From: Cupriavidus sp. 2SB
GTDB lineage: Bacteria; Pseudomonadota; Gammaproteobacteria; Burkholderiales; Burkholderiaceae
Length of the DNA: 64,000 nt
Assembly: GCF_005503625.1 (NCBI RefSeq)
Contig: NZ_SCMX01000004.1
Location: 1-64,000 of the forward strand
Direction: 5' to 3'
Below the pieces are notes generated by a model. The model had not been told where the DNA came from and did no database searches. It was given only the letters and a program-made list of their open reading frames with translations. Position 1 is the first letter of the stretch, and every line of letters begins with the position of its first letter. This document shows positions 60,541 to 64,000 of the stretch, piece by piece. The position numbers and the translations under genes are program-made.

Positions 60541-60584
60541 GATATCGAGGGTTGCGGAGCAGAGCGAAAACCCTAAGTACTCCG

Positions 60585-61487
60585 CTAGATCGCCACGCCT
60601 TCCTGTGGCCGGCCGACTTCGCGGTCCAGCCACGACAGGAAGCGCGCTACCCGAGGCAGGTCGGCGTTCTGAGCGGGGTACACCACGTGATGGCTGGCGA
60701 CTTCCACCGTGTATTGGGCTTCGAACACTGGCACCAATGCTCCCTTGCGCAACAGCACGGACGCCAGCAAGGAGCTTTCGAGTGCGACGCCAAGACCGAG
60801 CGCGGCGGTTTCCAACGACATGTAGGAACGGTCGAACGAGAAATCGAAAGTCTTCTGCGCACCCGCCACACCATGGCGCGCGAACCACTGGTGCCAGCGC
60901 ACCAGCGGCGTCTCCGAATGGATGAGCCGATGTCCGATCAGCGCCGATGGATCTTTCACCGGATGCTTGCGCAGATAGTCCGGTGAGGCCAGCGGCAGTA
61001 TGCGTTCGTTGCGCAACGTCCTGACTTCCGTATCACGCCAGTGCGCGTGGCCGTGCCGCACATCCACATCGTAAAAGCCGGCCGTGAACGAGACATCCTC
61101 GTACGAGCACGACAGGTTCAACTGGATGTCACCGTTGTCCGCCTGGAACGATGCAAGCCTGGGCAGCAGCCACATCAGCCCGAAACTCGGGCTGGTATGC
61201 ACGCGCAGGATTTCAATGGCAGACGGCGTGGCGGCACGTTCCGTGGCGCGGTTCAGCTCCGCGATGACGCCCGTCACATCCCGTAGATACTGTTCACCGA
61301 CTGGCGTGAGAACCAGACCACGCCCCTGCCGGAAGAACAGCGGCTGACCGATGACATCCTCCAGGTTTCCAAGCTGGTGGCTCACCGCGGAGGCAGTCAG
61401 CCCCAGTTCCTCCGCGGCCTTGCCCACGCTCTTGTTGCGGGCAACGCTTTCGAAGGCCATGATCGACTTCATGGGTGGGATGCGCAT
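60585..61487 (-). CDS. LysR-family regulator, GcvA-like
   Basis: A 300-residue LysR protein of the GcvA subgroup (RIPPMKSIMAFESVARNKSVGKAAEEL, key part AEELGLTASAVSHQLGNLE). It lies directly before the SDR-MFS-transketolase unit and is the likely controller of it. The ATG at 61487 matches the GcvA-type start; a TTG at 61502 would add five residues. Confidence 0.9.
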   Translation of the reverse strand: MRIPPMKSIMAFESVARNKSVGKAAEELGLTASAVSHQLGNLEDVIGQPLFFRQGRGLVLTPVGEQYLRDVTGVIAELNRATERAATPSAIEILRVHTSPSFGLMWLLPRLASFQADNGDIQLNLSCSYEDVSFTAGFYDVDVRHGHAHWRDTEVRTLRNERILPLASPDYLRKHPVKDPSALIGHRLIHSETPLVRWHQWFARHGVAGAQKTFDFSFDRSYMSLETAALGLGVALESSLLASVLLRKGALVPVFEAQYTVEVASHHVVYPAQNADLPRVARFLSWLDREVGRPQEGVAI

Positions 61488-61557
61488 GGGAGGCCGGGAC
61501 AAAGTTGCGATCGCTCATTATGCCGCCCGCTGCGTGGCGCCGTGGTGCCGCATCCCG

Positions 61558-62484
61558 TCAGTGTGTCAGTTCGATGTCCGGCAACGCCGCTGCACCGGTT
61601 TCACGGATCAATGCCACGAACTCCGCGATATAGGGACGGGTGTCGCTGGCCGGCAGGGTTGCCGCCCAGATCTCTGACATCAACCCGTCGCGAGTCAGTG
61701 GTTTGGCAGTGACGTACTGCCTCTGCAGGTAGTTCTGCACGGCCCAGCGTGGCAACACCGCGATACCACGCCGGGTGGCCACCAGCATCAGGATGGCGAC
61801 GGTCAACTCCGTGGTGCGGCGTGTCGGTGTGATACCCGCAGGACGCAGCAATTGATGCACCACGTCCAAGGCATCTTCCTCCACGGGGTACGTAATCAGC
61901 GTCTCATGACGAAAGTCCTCGGCGTCCAGATACGCCTTTGCGGCCAGCGGATGATCGTTCGCGACTAGCCCCACCATCCGATAGCGGAACAGCGGACGAT
62001 AGTCGACGCCGGCTTCCGCGTCATTGCATGAAACGATTGCCAGATCCGCATCCCCACGATGCAGCAGCCCCACCGGGTCTGACTGATACCCAGACACCAG
62101 ATCGACCTCGACCTCGGGCCAGCGGGCGCGGAAGGCGTCCACGGCGGGCATCAACCAGTCGAAGCAGGTGTGGCACTCAATCGCGATGCGCAATGTCCCG
62201 GTGGTGCCCTTTGCCAGACGCACGAGATCGCGGGTCGTCTGGTGCAGGATCGGAATGACCTTGTCCGCAGTTTCCAGCAGTCGTCTGCCGGCCGGCGTAA
62301 AGGTCACTGGCGTGGACTTCCGCACAAAAAGCGGCACCCCATAAAAGTCTTCGAGGCTCTTGATGTGATGCGACAGCGCGCCCTGCGTCAGCCGCAACCA
62401 GGTGGCTGCTTTCGACACACTACCGCTGTCGCGAAGCGCAACCAGGGTCTGCAGATGGCGGATGTCTATCGGAATGCGGTCCAT
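61558..62484 (-). CDS. LysR-family regulator, MetR-like
   Basis: A 308-residue LysR protein that closely follows MetR in pattern: IRHLQTLVALRDSGSVSKAA, FVRKSTPVTFTPAGRRLL, IECHTCFDWLMPAVDAFR and TYPVEEDALDVVHQLLRPAG are MetR hallmarks. MetR senses homocysteine and controls methionine synthesis genes. Here the divergent gene is an MFS carrier rather than metE or metF, so the true target may differ. I see no clear TGAA-N5-TTCA box in the 102-bp gap. Confidence 0.88.
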   Translation of the reverse strand: MDRIPIDIRHLQTLVALRDSGSVSKAATWLRLTQGALSHHIKSLEDFYGVPLFVRKSTPVTFTPAGRRLLETADKVIPILHQTTRDLVRLAKGTTGTLRIAIECHTCFDWLMPAVDAFRARWPEVEVDLVSGYQSDPVGLLHRGDADLAIVSCNDAEAGVDYRPLFRYRMVGLVANDHPLAAKAYLDAEDFRHETLITYPVEEDALDVVHQLLRPAGITPTRRTTELTVAILMLVATRRGIAVLPRWAVQNYLQRQYVTAKPLTRDGLMSEIWAATLPASDTRPYIAEFVALIRETGAAALPDIELTH

Positions 62485-62586
62485 TAGAAAATTTGAGATT
62501 CAGGCGTAAATTTATTCGTTTGAATAATAAACCTGCGCTGCGCATACTGCCAGCCTCAGTGTGCAATCCGGATCTACGGCCCAACC

Positions 62587-63840
62587 ATGCGGCAACAAGT
62601 CTTCCTGCTGGCCATCGCGCAAGCGCTATTTCAAACCGCGTCTGTCCTTGTCATGACTGTCGGCGCGCTTGCAGGCAGCCAGATCACATCTGTACCGATG
62701 TTGGCCACGCTACCCGTGGCAACCATGTTTCTGGGCACCGCAGCGGTGATGTTCCCGGCTTCGGCGTGGATGGCCCGGATCGGGCGCCGCAAGGGTTTCA
62801 TCGCCGGTGCCACAAGCGGACTGATCGGCGGCTTGGTAGCCGCGTATGGCGTGCTATCGGGATCGCTGCCGATGCTGGCGTTGGGCACGTTCCTCGTCGG
62901 GGCTTACTAGGCTTTCGCCCAGTTCTACCGGTTTGCAGCCAGCGAAGTGGCGACCGAGGCGTTCCGTCCACGGGCCATCGCACTGGTGATGGCGGGCGGG
63001 GTAGTCGCCGCCCTGCTCGGCCCTGCGCTGGCGAGGTTCGGCGGCACGATGCTGCCCGTCATGTACGCTGGATCGTTCGTGCTGCTCTCAGCGGTTTCCG
63101 CCGTGGCCATCGGCGTGCTGGGTTTCCTGCATATGCCGCCGGACATCGCAACGCGTGAGGTGGGCGCCACCGCCGCGCGTACGTGGCGCCAGATCGTTCG
63201 CCAACCGGCCTATCTGGTGGCGCTGTTCGGCGCCGCGACTGGCTACGGGATCATGATCCTGGCCATGACAGCGACGCCGCTCGCCATGATCCACCATCAT
63301 CATGCGATCAGCGATGCGGCAACTGTCATTCAGTTCCATGTGCTGGGCATGTTCCTGCCCTCTTTCGTCACCGGCACGTTAATCGCGCGGTTTGGCGCCA
63401 TCCGCGTGATGCTGGCCGGCGTCTGCTTGCTTTCGACTCATGTGTTTGCCACCTGGACCGGCACGGGATTCGCATCGTTCGCAGGTGCGCTCGTACTACT
63501 CGGCGTAGGCTGGAACTTCCTGTTCATCGGCGGCACCAGCCTCTTGACCGAGACCTACTCGGCCGCCGAGAAGAGCAGAGCCCAAGCGACTAACGACATG
63601 ACCATTTTTGCCGTCGGACTGTCGTGCTCGTTCGGCGCGGGAGGCTTGCTGAGAGAACTCGGCTGGCAGACAATGAATCTCCTGCTATTACCGTGGCTTG
63701 GCGCAGCGGCACTTGCACTGCTCTGGTTGGCCGCGCAGCGGCGCAAGGGCTGGCACGGGCGCCCGTCGGGTGACTGGCTCAGGATTGAACAGGCTGACGA
63801 GGGCGTTGCACTCCGCCAGGACACACTCAAAACGCCATGA
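62587..63840 (+). pseudogene. MFS transporter interrupted by an in-frame amber codon
   Basis: The two open segments 62587-62910 and 62947-63840 are in the same frame and together encode a 417-residue major facilitator (418 codons with stop). Codon 108 is TAG at 62908-62910, within the sequence GAY*AFAQFYRFAA; homologues of this YfcJ/UMF-type family have GAYQAFAQ there, so one C-to-T change (CAG to TAG) explains it. Downstream codons are intact to the natural stop, which overlaps the next start by 4 nt. It is either a recent pseudogene, a sequencing error or a suppressed codon. The second half alone (from 62947) would lack the first four helices. Confidence 0.85.
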
Positions 63841-64000
63841 CCGAACGATCGCACTGGGAAGATGTCTACGAGCACAAGGCGGCCGACCAAGTGAGCTGGT
63901 ATGCGCCGCACCTGTACACCTCGCTGGATTACATTCGCGCCGCAAGCCCGTCGACTGCTGCCCGCGTGCTGGACATTGGCGGTGGTGAATCGACACTCGT
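63837..64000 (+). CDS. SAM-dependent methyltransferase, 5' part
   Basis: The first 54 codons of a class I methyltransferase, cut by the window edge. The SAM-binding motif I reads VLDIGGGESTL. The start at 63837 overlaps the stop of the preceding MFS gene (ATGA), so the two are in one operon. Small methyltransferases with the opening HWEDVYEHKAADQVSWY are common in proteobacteria; the substrate is unknown. Confidence 0.85.
   Translation, partial: MTERSHWEDVYEHKAADQVSWYAPHLYTSLDYIRAASPSTAARVLDIGGGESTL

Noticed and set aside
62485-62586. MetR box in the gap between the MetR-like gene and the MFS gene
   Set aside because: No TGAA-N5-TTCA match was found; only loosely spaced TTCA and TGAA strings occur in AT-rich sequence.

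Overview
This is a GC-rich chromosomal or megaplasmid window from a Burkholderiaceae betaproteobacterium, most likely Cupriavidus or a close relative. The signs are a Bug/TctC periplasmic binding protein, class III CoA-transferases, many LysR/GntR/IclR regulators, a canonical oxc/frc oxalate module, an aryl polyene cluster and codon use typical of that group. I saw no rRNA or tRNA gene, CRISPR array, transposase or integrase. The assignment to genus is inference.

Layout. (1) 64-9029: an acyl-CoA catabolic cluster. A CoA ligase and a Bug-type binding protein are divergent from two acyl-CoA dehydrogenases, a Cys-less thiolase-like protein, a DUF35 Zn-ribbon partner, a class III CoA-transferase and a thioesterase. 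The arrangement resembles side-chain degradation systems that end in a retro-aldol step. (2) 9036-13724: scattered genes, namely an Old Yellow Enzyme divergent from an Rrf2 regulator, a ketopantoate-reductase-like enzyme, and a secreted alpha/beta hydrolase divergent from an IclR regulator with a perfect 9-bp-arm palindrome between them. (3) 13746-29499: a leftward operon of about 16 kb whose genes mostly overlap by 4-14 nt. It is a complete aryl polyene (APE) pigment cluster: chain-length factor, acyltransferase, two ACPs, membrane protein, AMP-ligase fused to a dehydratase, glycosyltransferase, LpxL-like acyltransferase, thioesterase, LolA-like protein, MMPL exporter, a flavoenzyme with halogenase hallmarks, a lipoprotein, two ketosynthases, a dehydratase, a ketoreductase and a phosphopantetheinyl transferase.

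(4) 29756-32377: hmgA-fahA, the last steps of tyrosine/homogentisate catabolism. (5) 32738-35206: a small XRE protein, then a TetR regulator with an operator inside its own promoter and a similar site before the following alpha/beta hydrolase. (6) 35435-52469: an oxalate island with two OFA-type MFS carriers, two LysR regulators, a succinate/malate-CoA-ligase-like pair, a PAS protein, oxc, two frc paralogues, a fumarylacetoacetase-family protein, a GntR/FCD regulator and a ketopantoate-reductase paralogue. Seven copies of one 20-bp element (consensus close to ATACNGTATGTGRTATATCA) lie before seven of these transcription units, including the gntR gene itself and an undescribed 70-residue membrane protein. 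I read this as one GntR-controlled regulon.

(7) 52723-64000: a TerC-family membrane protein, another GntR regulator, small hypothetical genes, an MFS carrier, a split transketolase with an MFS carrier and an SDR (an unassigned catabolic unit), a GcvA-like and a MetR-like LysR regulator, an MFS gene interrupted by one in-frame amber codon, and the start of a methyltransferase cut by the window edge. The most interesting signals are the oxalate GntR regulon with its small membrane protein and ligase pair, the halogenase-like enzyme in the aryl polyene cluster, and the Cys-less thiolase/DUF35 pair.
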